Below are positions 53,361-63,060 of a stretch of 64,000 nucleotides of DNA, piece by piece. Source of the DNA: Cupriavidus sp. D39. Its GTDB lineage: Bacteria; Pseudomonadota; Gammaproteobacteria; Burkholderiales; Burkholderiaceae. The position numbers were made by a program, and so were the translations under genes. Location: the NCBI RefSeq assembly GCF_026627925.1, contig NZ_JAPNLE010000007.1, forward strand, positions 186,001 through 250,000, read 5' to 3'. The notes beneath the pieces were generated by a model that worked only from the letters and a program-made list of their open reading frames with translations, searched no databases and was not told where the DNA came from. The number at the start of each line of letters is the position of its first letter. Position 1 is the first letter of the stretch.

Positions 53361-54332
53361 ATGGTCAAGATGGATTCCGCTTCTACCGAGGCAACCGCGC
53401 GCGATCTGCCAGTTGCCAATGTCGCGCGGTCAGGCGGCGCGATAGACCATATGAGCGGCATAGTCGTTTTTAAACGGGCGGCGGAAACTCTAAGTTTTGC
53501 GGAAGCAGGGCGGCAGCTCGGGATATCGGCGTCGGCGGTGGGCAAGGCCATCGCGCGGCTGGAAGAAAGCCTCGGCCTTCCCCTATTTCACCGCAGTACG
53601 CGCAGCATGCGGCTTACCCACGAGGGCGAGCTCTTTCTGGCCCGCTGCCAGCGTATTCTCAACGAATTAGTCGAGGCGGAGGCGGAGCTGGCAATCTCGC
53701 GCACGACGCCTGCGGGCCGCTTACGAGTCAGCATGCCGGTAGTGGGGATGCTGTTGATGCCAGTGCTGTCGGAGTTCATGCATAAGTACCCCGAAGTGCA
53801 GCTCGACATCGATTTCTGCGACCGCATCGTAGACGTCATCGAGGACGGCTTCGATGTGGTCATGCGTACCGGCGAGGCTGACGATTCGCAGCTTATCACG
53901 CGCACCCTCGGGCACTACTCATATGTAGTCGTGGGCTCGCCGGCGTACTTCGCGCGGCATGGCGTGCCAGCTACACCCGAGGATCTCGCGACGCATGCCT
54001 GTTTGCAGCATCGCTTCACGGAAACCGGGCGCTTGCGGCGCTGGTTGTTCATGCGCGACGGCGCAAAGTTCGAGGTCGAACTTCCGTCAACGGCCATTGT
54101 GAACGCGCTGGAACCGCTCATAGCGCTGGCCGAGAGAGATTTTGGCCTTATCTGTGTTCCTCACTTTGCAGTGAGTGCACAACTGGCCAACGGGTCACTC
54201 GTGGCCGTGCTCCGAGAGTTCGAGGAGGATCGCATTCCCTTTCGCGCACTTTGGCCCTCGAATCGGATGATGCTGCCGAAGGTGCGCGTTTTCGTGGATT
54301 TTATGAACCAGAACCTCTTCAGCGAATCTTGA
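53361..54332 (+). CDS. LysR-type transcriptional regulator
   Basis: The 323-residue protein has a short N-terminal extension (about 32 residues) before the LysR HTH (FKRAAETLSFAEAGRQLGIS and SAVGKAIARLEESLG) and an effector domain. It resembles PecT/DsdC-type regulators that control electrophile or aromatic stress genes. The start is ATG 53361, with a GTG immediately before it. A degraded paralogue remains at 47060. It probably controls the OYE/MDR/thioesterase group. The 300 bp before it hold no gene. Confidence 0.88.
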   Translation: MVKMDSASTEATARDLPVANVARSGGAIDHMSGIVVFKRAAETLSFAEAGRQLGISASAVGKAIARLEESLGLPLFHRSTRSMRLTHEGELFLARCQRILNELVEAEAELAISRTTPAGRLRVSMPVVGMLLMPVLSEFMHKYPEVQLDIDFCDRIVDVIEDGFDVVMRTGEADDSQLITRTLGHYSYVVVGSPAYFARHGVPATPEDLATHACLQHRFTETGRLRRWLFMRDGAKFEVELPSTAIVNALEPLIALAERDFGLICVPHFAVSAQLANGSLVAVLREFEEDRIPFRALWPSNRMMLPKVRVFVDFMNQNLFSES

Positions 54333-54506
54333 TATGCACCTCATCGTCGACAACTATGCGTCCCGTAAGCATCCGAAGGTCAAAGCGTGGGTCCAAACTT
54401 GCTCGCTACCACATGCACTTCACGCCGACGTATTCGTGCTGGCTGAATGAGGTCGAGCGCCGGTTCGGTTTGATCGCCCAGCAGGCAATTCGCCGCGGAT
54501 CGATCG
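54331..54506 (+). pseudogene. IS630-family transposase remnant
   Basis: Immediately behind the LysR stop a frame reads MHLIVDNYASRKHPKVKAWV. After a frame change near 54400 another continues with YHMHFTPTYSCWLNEVERRF and GLIAQQAIRRGSI. These are the second Asp and the Glu region of a DDE domain like that of the element at 51135. Both ends are gone. It shows that IS630 elements have entered this locus more than once. Confidence 0.78.
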
Positions 54507-54845
54507 AGAGCGTGCCCCCGCCTTCAGGCGTTGACTTCGCGCGGAAGCGGTCATTGCTCGGCGGTCCCGGAGAAGGCAGCGCCGATGGCCGCTTGGCCGA
54601 CGACTAGCCGGATCGAGTCTGTACCTGAATGTCCGGTACCCGGTTAAGCCGACGTTCAAGGTCGGCCCGAGAGAGCGGGCCACTGACCGTAATGGCCGAT
54701 CTGAGCCATCGCCCGAAGTCGCATCTCCGCATTCAAACAGGCTTTCATCGGTCAGAGGCGCTTGACCCGCTCATCATCTCAACTGAAGAGCCTTATTGGG
54801 TCATGCTGTACGCCACGTCGACGGTGAGTTCTGCGTACTCGTCGC
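54507..54845. other. Intergenic stretch without recognised gene
   Basis: It holds short palindromic bits, such as GGTCGGCCCGAGAGAGCGGG near 54661, and no frame with family motifs. It is probably debris between the IS630 and Tn3 remnants. Confidence 0.45.
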
Positions 54846-55455
54846 ACTCGGCAGCAGCCGGTGCGCGTAGCGTGCAATCGGGAAATCGAAAGTACCACGC
54901 AAATTGATGCCTTCCAGACGAGTTGGCGCAATCTGGCGCAGATCCTCGGCACGCATGGATTCGCCGCCGATAGCTTCGATCGCCTCCAGCGCGTGCTGCA
55001 TGTGCAGCTTGTTCCAAGCCATTACGGCATTGGACAGTAGGGTCAATGCCGACGAAACCGCCGCCAGCGACGCATCGTGCGATCAATACCAGCCGGACAT
55101 CCGCGTCCGCCACTGCAGCCAATTCCGATGGAATCACATTTCCCCTGGGCACATGCAGGCGGCGATCACGCAAATGAGAAAGGCGTGGGCAGAGATCGAA
55201 CCCGAGCAGGCGTGACAGGCTCATGGCGAAATCGGTGTAGCCATGGGTATCAACGGCAAGTTGCGTCACGTCTTCCCCGCCGTTCTGGCGAGTCACACCC
55301 TCGATGGCAGCGCCGGCCTGTCTCTCATTCAGGAGGATCGGCTGGTCATAGAAGATGCCCCAGCGATCGCGAACATGCGTGTACATGCCAATCGATGCGG
55401 TACGCCGACGCGGATCAGTCCGTGCTTGCCAGACCGAGCGCGCAGTCTCCAAGGA
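54846..55455 (-). pseudogene. Tn3-family transposase (TnpA) C-terminal remnant
   Basis: On the reverse strand a frame reads YTHVRDRWGIFYDQPILLNE, then DTHGYTDFAMSLSRLLGFDL with CPRLSHLRDRRLH. This is the DDE core of Tn3-type transposases. A second frame (from about 55046) continues with LSNAVMAWNKLHMQHALEAI and RLEGINLRGTFDF, the family C-terminus, so the frame is shifted once or more. The N-terminal part and the terminal repeats are missing. It is an inactive scar. Confidence 0.82.
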
Positions 55456-55483
55456 CATCATGTCCGATGATGTTGAGGATTAG

Positions 55484-56042
55484 ATGAAACTGCGCGCCGA
55501 GATGGCTGACGATTCCGAAGAAAAGCGCAAGATGGTTAGCAACCTCTCCGAGATCCAGACGCTGGTGCAGGAAGGGCTGGCCTATGCGCGCACCGCGAGC
55601 GGCGAGGGCGAGAAGGCATCGCGGATCGATCTCGGATCGTTTGTCGAAAGCCTGGGTATGACTACCAGGACACCGGCAAGGCTGTGACGATCGAGCAAAA
55701 TGCGGGCGGCGCCATCGTGACGCGTCCGCACGCATTGCACCGCATCCTGACCAATCTGATGGACAACGCCATCAAGTTCAGCGGCGCGGCGGAGTTGTCC
55801 GTGCGCCGCGATCGCGATACGGTGCGGATCGACGTGATGGGATCGCGGTCCTGGCGTTCCGGAAGACAAGCTGGAGGCTGTGTTGCTGCCATTTTCAGGC
55901 TCGAAGGCTCGCGCGGCCGGAAGCCGGCGGCACGGGCCTGGGTCTGGCCATCGCTCATCAGCTTGCCGTGGCCGTTGGCGGTTCGCTGAAGCTGCGCAAC
56001 CGCGACGGCGACGGTCTGATCGCCGAGATCCGTATCGGCTAA
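55484..56042 (+). pseudogene. Sensor histidine kinase C-terminal remnant
   Basis: The region starts with KRKMVSNLSEIQTLVQEGLA in the dimerisation helix and goes on to the N-box HRILTNLMDNAIKFSGAAEL. It ends, across at least three frame changes, with GTGLGLAIAHQLAVAVGGSL and LIAEIRIG before TAA 56040-56042. The phosphorylatable His and the sensor part are missing, removed where the Tn3 remnant begins. It looks like an EnvZ/BaeS-type kinase. Confidence 0.78.
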
Positions 56043-56419
56043 GGGCCGACATCACTCGGGCCATTTCGGTCACCGCGGCTCCGGCATGTCCGCGCCAGAT
56101 TCTGGCGCGGACATATTGCTTTTGCGACACTGTGTGCCGCTTTCGCCTCGACTTTCCTGCTCTCCCGCGCCTTCCCATGGCTATTCCGGGACGCCTCGCC
56201 GCCGTTTCCTTTCCTTTTGTACGCATTTGTATCAGCCGACGGCACCGATACGTTCCCTGACACTAAGGCCCGAATTTCGCTACGGGCGCGATACGTGAGC
56301 CGTCTTAAATACGTTCCGTGGCAGCGCAACGCACAACCGACGAAGTGAAAACGCTGCTTCGCCATAGCTGACAACGCAAACCGCATTTCTGAAACCAATC
56401 AATGCAAAGGAAACTGATC
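56043..56419. other. Intergenic region upstream of the exported repeat protein
   Basis: This stretch of 377 bp has lower GC than its neighbours and no convincing gene. It should hold the promoter for the following three genes. An AAAGGAAA ribosome-binding site lies at its end. Confidence 0.45.
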
Positions 56420-56821
56420 ATGTCCAAGAACTACGCCAAGCGCCTCGTCCTCGCCGTCGCCCTGGTTGCCGCCGCTGCCGGCGCGGAGGCTTCCGTCCTC
56501 GATGCCCGTGACCCGTACTTGGGTGGCGCCCGCTCCGTCCAGGATGCCCGCGATGTATTCAGTGAAGGTGCCCGTTCGGCGACAGACGCCCGCGACCCGT
56601 ACACGGAAGGTGCACGTTCCGTGCAGGACCAGCGCAGCCCGTACTACGACGGCGCGCACACCATCGCTGGCATGGACCGCACCGGCGTGTCGGCCGATCC
56701 GGCCCGCGCCGTCGATCCGTACTACGACGGCGCCCGCACCATCGCTGGCATGGATCGCACCGGTGTGTCGGCCGATCCGGCCCGCACGGTCGATTCGTAC
56801 CTCGATGGTGCCTATGCCTGA
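56420..56821 (+). CDS. Exported small protein with degenerate tandem repeats
   Basis: The 133-residue protein has a signal peptide (KRLVLAVALVAAAAGAEA). The mature part is built from repeats: DARDPYLGGARSVQ/DARDVFSEGARSAT-type units first, then two nearly identical 25-residue units around YYDGARTIAGMDRTGVSADP. Asp, Arg, Gly and Tyr dominate. No function is known. The start at 56420 is chosen over 56402 since AAAGGAAA and the signal peptide fit it. It precedes an Ohr-type peroxidase, so an envelope stress role is conceivable. Confidence 0.72.
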   Translation: MSKNYAKRLVLAVALVAAAAGAEASVLDARDPYLGGARSVQDARDVFSEGARSATDARDPYTEGARSVQDQRSPYYDGAHTIAGMDRTGVSADPARAVDPYYDGARTIAGMDRTGVSADPARTVDSYLDGAYA

Positions 56822-56890
56822 TCGCCGCCCATCGCACAACCCTCGTCAATCCGCTGTTGAACACCCATTGAACTGTAGAAGGAGCGCATT

Positions 56891-57310
56891 ATGACCCGCA
56901 TCGAAAAAGTCCTGTACACCAGTAAGGTCCACATCACGTCTGGCGGCCGCGATGGCACGGCTCGCAGCGATGATGGCAGGCTCGACATCGAACTGTCGTC
57001 GCCGGGCAGCAAGGGGCAGGGCACCAACCCGGAGCAACTGCTGGCCGCCGGCTGGTCGGCATGCTTCATCGGTGCGATCGGCCTGGTCGCAGGCAAGCAG
57101 AAGATCAAACTACCGGAAGACTTGTCCGTGGATACGGAAGTGGACCTGGGCACTGCGGGCATCGAGTATTTCCTGCAGGCACGCCTGCGCGTGCATATCC
57201 CCGGTATTGAACGAGAGGTGGCTCAGGCGCTAATAGACACCGCGCACCGTACGTGCCCGTACTCGAAGGCGTTGCATGGCAACGTCCATATCGAAACCGT
57301 GCTGGTCTGA
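56891..57310 (+). CDS. Organic hydroperoxide resistance protein (Ohr/OsmC family)
   Basis: The 139-residue protein has the two reactive Cys of Ohr peroxidases: Cys58 in GWSACFIGAI and Cys122 in HRTCPYSKA. It reduces organic hydroperoxides, using lipoylated proteins as donors in known members. GAAGGAGCG precedes the ATG. It lies 69 bp after the exported protein and 64 bp before a thioredoxin-like gene, forming a small stress-defence set. No OhrR regulator is nearby. Confidence 0.9.
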   Translation: MTRIEKVLYTSKVHITSGGRDGTARSDDGRLDIELSSPGSKGQGTNPEQLLAAGWSACFIGAIGLVAGKQKIKLPEDLSVDTEVDLGTAGIEYFLQARLRVHIPGIEREVAQALIDTAHRTCPYSKALHGNVHIETVLV

Positions 57311-57374
57311 TCCCTGCCCCCGTTGCCCGCCGTGCGGACGAGGGGCAAGACATCCAAACTCTGAAGCCTGAATC

Positions 57375-57929
57375 ATGCGTAACCTTTTTCGCGCCATCCT
57401 GGTCGCAGCAGGCATTGCTGCGATCTATACCTTCGGCGTCGGCGTCCTTGCGGAGAGCCCCAAGGTGGGCGATCAGGGCAAGGCCCCGGAGTTCGCTAAC
57501 ATCGAGCACTGGCTCAATTCGGACCCGCTGACGATGCAGCAGCTGCGCGGCAAGGTAGTGCTGGTGGATTTCTGGACGTACTCGTGCATCAACTGCGTGA
57601 ACACGCTGCCGTATGTCAAGCAGTGGCACGACACGTACAAGGATCAGGGACTGGTTGTAGTGGGCGTGCACACGCCGGAGTTTCCGTTTGAGAAATCGAC
57701 GGACAACGTGCAGGCAGCGCTCAAGCGGTTCGACATCCGTTATCCCGTGGCGCAGGACAACATGTATGCAACATGGTCTGCGTTCCGCAACCAGTACTGG
57801 CCCGCTACGTACCTGATCGATGCCAACGGCCGCATCGTCTATCAGCACTACGGCGAGGGACGGTACAAGGAGACAGAAGCGGAGATTCAGAAACTCCTAG
57901 CGGAACGCAAGGCAGCGCAGATGCAGTGA
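57375..57929 (+). CDS. Thioredoxin-like (TlpA/DipZ-type) envelope protein
   Basis: The 184-residue protein has an N-terminal hydrophobic segment (about 5-26) serving as signal or membrane anchor. The redoxin domain has the active site WTYSCINCVNT (Cys71, Cys74), typical of the C-terminal DipZ domain rather than classic CGPC thioredoxins. It probably reduces or repairs proteins or peroxides in the envelope. It follows Ohr closely and may be co-transcribed. Confidence 0.85.
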   Translation: MRNLFRAILVAAGIAAIYTFGVGVLAESPKVGDQGKAPEFANIEHWLNSDPLTMQQLRGKVVLVDFWTYSCINCVNTLPYVKQWHDTYKDQGLVVVGVHTPEFPFEKSTDNVQAALKRFDIRYPVAQDNMYATWSAFRNQYWPATYLIDANGRIVYQHYGEGRYKETEAEIQKLLAERKAAQMQ

Positions 57930-58143
57930 AGGAGGCTGCGCCCGTTGCTCACAAGAGCTATCCTGGCCGCGCCATGCCACCCACAACAGCGCTGGTTGAT
58001 ATGAGCGACCAGGACGATCGCCACGCATCCATCGCGCGGTCGACTGGGCGCAGGCGCGGACGGATTGACAGAGAATTTAGGCATCTCCAGCTCCGTTGAG
58101 TAGCCGGTAGAATTGGGAATTCCCCTTTCATTGGTGGAAGGCC

Positions 58144-59229
58144 ACGGATCGACTCGAGGCGATGATCATTTTGTTGGCGGCGATAGGCACCGGAAGCCTT
58201 TCCGCCGCGAGTCGGAAACTTCGCATTCCTCTGGCGACCGTGAGTCGACGCGTGTCCGAGTTGGAGGCATTCCTGAATGTGCGGTTGCTCGTGGGCGGTA
58301 CCCGCAAGCTGGCACTGACGGAAGCCGGGCGCGGCTATGTGGCGTCATATTGACGGGTTCTGGAGGAGATCGCGGAAATCGAACGCACGGCTTGTGGCGA
58401 ATATCATGCGCCGCAGGGAGAGCGTCCCTCCGGTGATGGGCCGCATCCACGTCATGCCGGTGGTCGTCGAGTTTCTGCGGGGCGTTTCCGCAAATCCGTA
58501 TGCGCGTGCAGTTGACGGACCGGCTCGTCAATCTTCTGGAAGAGCGCGTGGATCTGGTGCTGCGAATCGGGGAGCAACCAAGCAGCAGCGTTGATCAGCA
58601 CGCGTATCGGCCTGCTTCGGGAAGTGGTGTGCGCAAGCCCCGCCTACCTGAAGAAGCGTGAGGCACCGGGAACGCCTGACGATCTTCTGTCGCACGACTG
58701 CGTGACATACGAAAGGTATGCGGTCGGCAGCAACTGGGAATTTCCTTCGAGAGGCCGGTCACTGAAGGTAGAGGTCCCGTCCCGGCTTGTGGTGGACTCG
58801 GTGGAGGCTGCCGTCGTTGCCGCGGCGGAGGCGGCTGGCATTGCACGAGTAGCGTCGTACCAGATTGAAGAACTGGTGAAATCCGGTAGCCTCGTGATGC
58901 TTCTGGAAGCTTTCGAACCGCTGCCGGCACCGGTCAACCTGATGTACGCGGGCCAAGGCCAGATACCGCTCAAGCTTCGGGCATTTATCGATTTTGCGGT
59001 GCCGAGATTGAGGGAAAGGCTCGGCCTCGCGCATGCTGCAGGTCCGCGGACGCCACACGCAGGCGTGCAGCGTCGTCACAAGAAGCCTGAAAGTTTCCAG
59101 CAGCCGAGTCGTTTGCCTAGCGTATCGGAACGTTCGCCCCAATCCCGCAGATGTTGTACGCCATGCCGGATCGCCGTTGAGAACGCTGCAAGTGTCTGCG
59201 GTAGCGCCCGAACAATGCCCGAGGCCTGA
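58144..59229 (+). pseudogene. LysR-type regulator, degraded
   Basis: The sequence reads through a LysR protein: DRLEAMIILLAAIGTGSLSA and ATVSRRVSELEAFLNVRLLV at the N-terminus, then HDCVTYERYAVGSNWEF and VASYQIEELVKSGSLVMLLE in the effector domain. Lesions are a start codon now reading ACG (58144-58146), an in-frame TGA (58351-58353) and at least one frame change between 58420 and 58600. The family end should be near 59035, so the readable tail beyond is noise. The 214 bp before it hold no gene. Confidence 0.82.
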
Positions 59230-59356
59230 ACACAAGTGGTTGCTTCCAGTTGGAGCGTGTATTGGCCGGGACTCGGTCGGACATGCAGTCGCTCTATGTT
59301 TGCGCCAAACTATACTGGCGTAAGCCACCCCAGTTATTGAAGGGTCAGCAGCAACC

Positions 59357-60649
59357 ATGGACCTCCTCCGCGAAACAAGCGACGGCACCAGCACCCAGCC
59401 GATCCCTCTGCCACAGCGGCGCGGGCTCATTTTCCCCGCGTTCGCGTGGTCCGGCTTCTCATCCGCGTTCGCCTCCATTATCGTCGGCAGTTACCTGCAG
59501 GCGTCGCTAGGCACGCTCGACGCGCTGTTTGCGGCGATCCTCGGCAACTGGATCCTCTTCATCTATTCTGCGGCGATCGGCTTCGCAGCAGGCCGCTGGG
59601 GCTTGAGTTCGCAACTCGTGCTCGAAGCAGTCTTTGGCCGCTGGGGCGCCGTCATGCCCGGCGCGTTGCTCGGGGCGCTCGTAACGGGCTGGTTCGCCTT
59701 CCATGTCGCGCTTACCGCCTCGATCCTTGCTGATGTACTGCATCTGCCGGGCGATTCGCCACTCGCGATCTGCGTGATAGGCATTCTTTTCGCGATACCG
59801 GTCATCGTCCGCATCAGCCGCGGCTTCAACATGACGGCGATCGCGATCCCAGCAATGATGCTATTCGCCGCTATCGTCCTCGCGCATCAACTCGCACCCA
59901 AATGGGCTGTGCTGCTGGACGGCCCGATCGGCGGCACGTTGCCGTTCGGCACGGGCGTGTGCATTGCCTTCGGCACCTTCGTCGTGAGCGGCACGATGAC
60001 CGGCGACATCGTGCGTTACTGCCGCACCGGAAACGAAGCGGTGCAGGCGACCGCGTTCGGCTTCCTGCTGTCCAATCTCCCTTTCCTGATCCTCGGTGTG
60101 CTGGTCGCGGCGGCTGGTATCAGCGTGAACGACCTGTTCACCACGGGCAACGCGCTATCGTGGCTGCTGCTGGTGCTCGTCATCGTCTCCAACTGGACCA
60201 CCTGCGATGCGTGCCTGACCAACGCCGGAGCGACGTTCAAAAGCGCGTTTCCCACGCTGCCGTGGATGGCGGTTGCGGTTGCCGCCACGCTGTTGGGCCT
60301 TCTGCTAGCCATCACCAACACCGTCGGCGACGTGTCCGGCTGGACGCTGCTGCTCACGACCATTGTTTCGCCGATTGGCGGCGTGATCGTCGCGGACTAC
60401 TACGTCCTGCGTGTGCGCGTGGGGTTCTCGCTAACGAGGGTGGCGCCCGTCAATCTTGCAGCGTTGTTCGCGACAGGGGCGGGCATGACGGTGGCGTTTC
60501 TTTGTCACAGGATGATCCCCGACGTGATCACCCCTTTGATTAGCGCGCCAGCAGCCGGCTGCCTGTATCTCGTTCTGTCCGGTGTGGCGTCGCATCGTCT
60601 CGGCACTGATCTCGGCGCGCCTACTGCCGGGGCGGAAGCACTCGACTGA
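59357..60649 (+). CDS. NCS1/CodB-like nucleobase or cation permease
   Basis: The 430-residue permease has about 12 helices and resembles cytosine permease CodB: FAWSGFSSAFASIIVGSYLQ at the first helix, VSGTMTGDIVRYCRTGNEA in the middle, and IVSNWTTCDACLTNAGATFK later. This family imports cytosine, allantoin, hydantoin or related nitrogen ring compounds by ion symport. The hybrid kinase gene follows 5 bp after its stop and an amidase gene follows further on. Uptake of an amide- or ureide-type nutrient is therefore likely. Confidence 0.88.
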   Translation: MDLLRETSDGTSTQPIPLPQRRGLIFPAFAWSGFSSAFASIIVGSYLQASLGTLDALFAAILGNWILFIYSAAIGFAAGRWGLSSQLVLEAVFGRWGAVMPGALLGALVTGWFAFHVALTASILADVLHLPGDSPLAICVIGILFAIPVIVRISRGFNMTAIAIPAMMLFAAIVLAHQLAPKWAVLLDGPIGGTLPFGTGVCIAFGTFVVSGTMTGDIVRYCRTGNEAVQATAFGFLLSNLPFLILGVLVAAAGISVNDLFTTGNALSWLLLVLVIVSNWTTCDACLTNAGATFKSAFPTLPWMAVAVAATLLGLLLAITNTVGDVSGWTLLLTTIVSPIGGVIVADYYVLRVRVGFSLTRVAPVNLAALFATGAGMTVAFLCHRMIPDVITPLISAPAAGCLYLVLSGVASHRLGTDLGAPTAGAEALD

Positions 60650-60654
60650 CGCCC

Positions 60655-63060
60655 ATGTTCGGCACCCGAACCAGAACGGTCACCCCGCGTCCTCCAGCCG
60701 AGGCGAGAACCGCCATTGTGGTGATCGTGCTGATTTCGTCGCTCGCGTTTCTGCTTTTTCAAGCACGCAAGGACGCGCTCGACAATCTTCTCTTGCATCA
60801 GGCACGTCTCGCGATCCAGTTTGCTTCTGCCGAAGCCCATGCCGATACGTCAGACGCTGTAACGCTCATCGATGACGATGTACGCCATTCGAGCAGCCTG
60901 CTCGCGGGCATCGCCGCATGGCCGGGGCAGAAGACAATCGCGATTGCGCTCGCATCGGGCTGCGCAGAAAGTCCCGTCTGCCAAGGTCTGGCAGACGCGC
61001 AGAATGAAGACACCAAAGGCAAGTTCGTCATCCGCAACGGCGCGCTGTTCGCGTCGCTTCGTGGCAGCAAGGTCGCCGTTTTGACGTCCGCGCCGCTTTC
61101 CGCGCTGGCGGCGGGCCTGTTCGGCCGCATTGCGATGGACATTGCCGGCGTGTTCTTCCTCGGATGCCTGCTGCTGCTCGTGCGCGAGAGCCGGTTGAGC
61201 GATTACTCGGTGCACCGCTTACTGGACGCGTCGCCAATTCCGCTTCTGCTGATTGATGCGCAAGGCCAGCTTGAATTCGCCAACCGCCAGGCGCTCGATC
61301 TCTTTCTGGACGATCCGTTGCGCTCGCCCGGCAAACTGCAGGAAGCCCTGCGGCGGGAGAGGCATCTGTTCACCTGGCTTATCTCTCAACAGGACACGGG
61401 CGGCGCAATCGAGACGAGCGAGTTCGAAACCAGCAGCGGTGCCGGTTCCGTCCGACACCTGCTGGTTTCGCGACAGTCGTTGCCGGTGCGCTCGAGGCGG
61501 ATGATCATTGCGAGTGTAGCGGACATCACGGTGAGGCACGACGCCGAGACCGCACTCGTCAAAGCGAAGAACGCGGCCGAGGCGCTCGAACGGATGAAAT
61601 CCGAATCGCTTGCGATGATGAGCCATGAGCTGAGAACGCCTGTCAATGGGGTGCTAGGACTCGCGCAACTGCTCGTCCAATATGACCTTCCCGAGGGCGC
61701 TGCGCAGATCGTGCGCCGGATGATTCAGGCTGGTAAGACGCTGGCGGCGATCATCAACGACATCGTCGACCTGGCATTGCTCGAAGTACGGCAGATCCGG
61801 CTCGACCATCGTCGCTTCGATTTGCGCGAAGTGATCACGGGCGCCGCCACACTGGCGAGTGCCGCCGCCGCAGAGAAGGGGCTGATGGTCCGTGTCAGCG
61901 CGCTTGCGCCGCTGCCGTCAGCCGTGTTCGGCGACCCTGCGCGCTTGCAGCAGATCATCATCAACCTGGTCAGCAACGGCATCAAGTTCACCGAGTCAGG
62001 GCATATCGAGGTCAAGACGGATGTCGCCGCGCGTCGCGACGATTGGATCGAAATCGTAATCGAAGTTACCGATACGGGGATCGGCATTGCCCCCGACGTC
62101 ATCCCACGGCTGTTCCGGCCGTTCTCGCAGGCGGAAACCGGGCATGAAAAGCGCTTTGAAGGAACCGGGCTGGGTCTTGCGATCAGCAAAGGTCTCGCTG
62201 AAGCGATGGGCGGTTCGATTTTGGTGCGCAGCGAGATCGGGCACGGTTCGACCTTCGCGGTGCGTTTGCCGTTCGCATTGGCGGGGCGTGAGGAAAGCGC
62301 GCCAAAGGGCGCGCTGGTGTCGCGCGTGCTGGTCGTCGACGACGTGGCGCTCAATCGCGACGTCGTGAGTGAATTGCTGCGCACAGAAGGATGCGATGTG
62401 ACTTCCGCCGGATCAGGGCAGGAAGCGCTGGATATCCTCAAGACGCAGCATTTCGACCTAGTGTTGATGGATATCCGCATGCCCGTGATGGACGGGCTCG
62501 CCACCACTGCCGCGATCCGGTCGAGCCGCGAGCCGCACCGGCATACGGGCCCGATACTCGGGCTAACCGCGAATCCGCTGCCGACCGACAAGCCACTTTA
62601 TTTGCTGCGTGGCATCGACGGGATCATCGAAAAGCCAGTCGAGGTGGAAACGCTGCGCTCGGCGTTGAGACAGGTTGCGCTTCCGGCACAACCTGTCGCG
62701 ATCGAAGAACCGGAGCGTATCGAACGGCTGCGCCAGACGCTGGGACAGAATCGAACTCTGCGCATTGTCACGGCGTTCGCGCAAACCGCCAGCGACGCCC
62801 TTGAAGGAATCGTAAGCGGATGCGCCCGGGCAGGCCTCGAGAAGGTAGCGGAAAATGCACATCGCCTCTCGGGCGCGGCGTCGAATGTCGGGTTTCAGCA
62901 GCTGGCGAAGGCCGCCGCGGACCTGGAGCAGATTGCCCGGACAGGGAGCGCGCTGCAGGTCTCCGATGCGGCGTTGACTATCGTCACCATCTACCGGGAT
63001 GTGGAGCCCTACGTGCGCGCCCTGTTGTCGTCTGCGCCGGTCGGGCCCGAGAACAGATAG
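60655..63060 (+). CDS. Hybrid sensor histidine kinase/response regulator with HPt domain
   Basis: The 801-residue membrane kinase has helix 1 at 20-36 and a second helix at about 161-176 enclosing a periplasmic sensor (about 37-160, with two Cys at 103 and 109). A PAS-like domain (about 183-300), HisKA with His324 (MMSHELRTP), HATPase (N441 box LVSNGIKF, GTGLGLAIS), REC with Asp606 (LVLMDIRMP) and C-terminal HPt with His737 (NAHRLSGAAS) follow. This is a full His-Asp-His-Asp relay. It is co-transcribed with the permease, and the convergent response regulator overlaps its 3' end by 52 bp. Confidence 0.93.
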   Translation: MFGTRTRTVTPRPPAEARTAIVVIVLISSLAFLLFQARKDALDNLLLHQARLAIQFASAEAHADTSDAVTLIDDDVRHSSSLLAGIAAWPGQKTIAIALASGCAESPVCQGLADAQNEDTKGKFVIRNGALFASLRGSKVAVLTSAPLSALAAGLFGRIAMDIAGVFFLGCLLLLVRESRLSDYSVHRLLDASPIPLLLIDAQGQLEFANRQALDLFLDDPLRSPGKLQEALRRERHLFTWLISQQDTGGAIETSEFETSSGAGSVRHLLVSRQSLPVRSRRMIIASVADITVRHDAETALVKAKNAAEALERMKSESLAMMSHELRTPVNGVLGLAQLLVQYDLPEGAAQIVRRMIQAGKTLAAIINDIVDLALLEVRQIRLDHRRFDLREVITGAATLASAAAAEKGLMVRVSALAPLPSAVFGDPARLQQIIINLVSNGIKFTESGHIEVKTDVAARRDDWIEIVIEVTDTGIGIAPDVIPRLFRPFSQAETGHEKRFEGTGLGLAISKGLAEAMGGSILVRSEIGHGSTFAVRLPFALAGREESAPKGALVSRVLVVDDVALNRDVVSELLRTEGCDVTSAGSGQEALDILKTQHFDLVLMDIRMPVMDGLATTAAIRSSREPHRHTGPILGLTANPLPTDKPLYLLRGIDGIIEKPVEVETLRSALRQVALPAQPVAIEEPERIERLRQTLGQNRTLRIVTAFAQTASDALEGIVSGCARAGLEKVAENAHRLSGAASNVGFQQLAKAAADLEQIARTGSALQVSDAALTIVTIYRDVEPYVRALLSSAPVGPENR

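Noticed and set aside
56540..56821. DNA tandem repeat array without coding role
   Set aside because: The periodicity follows codons of an exported protein with signal peptide and ribosome-binding site, so it is a protein repeat.
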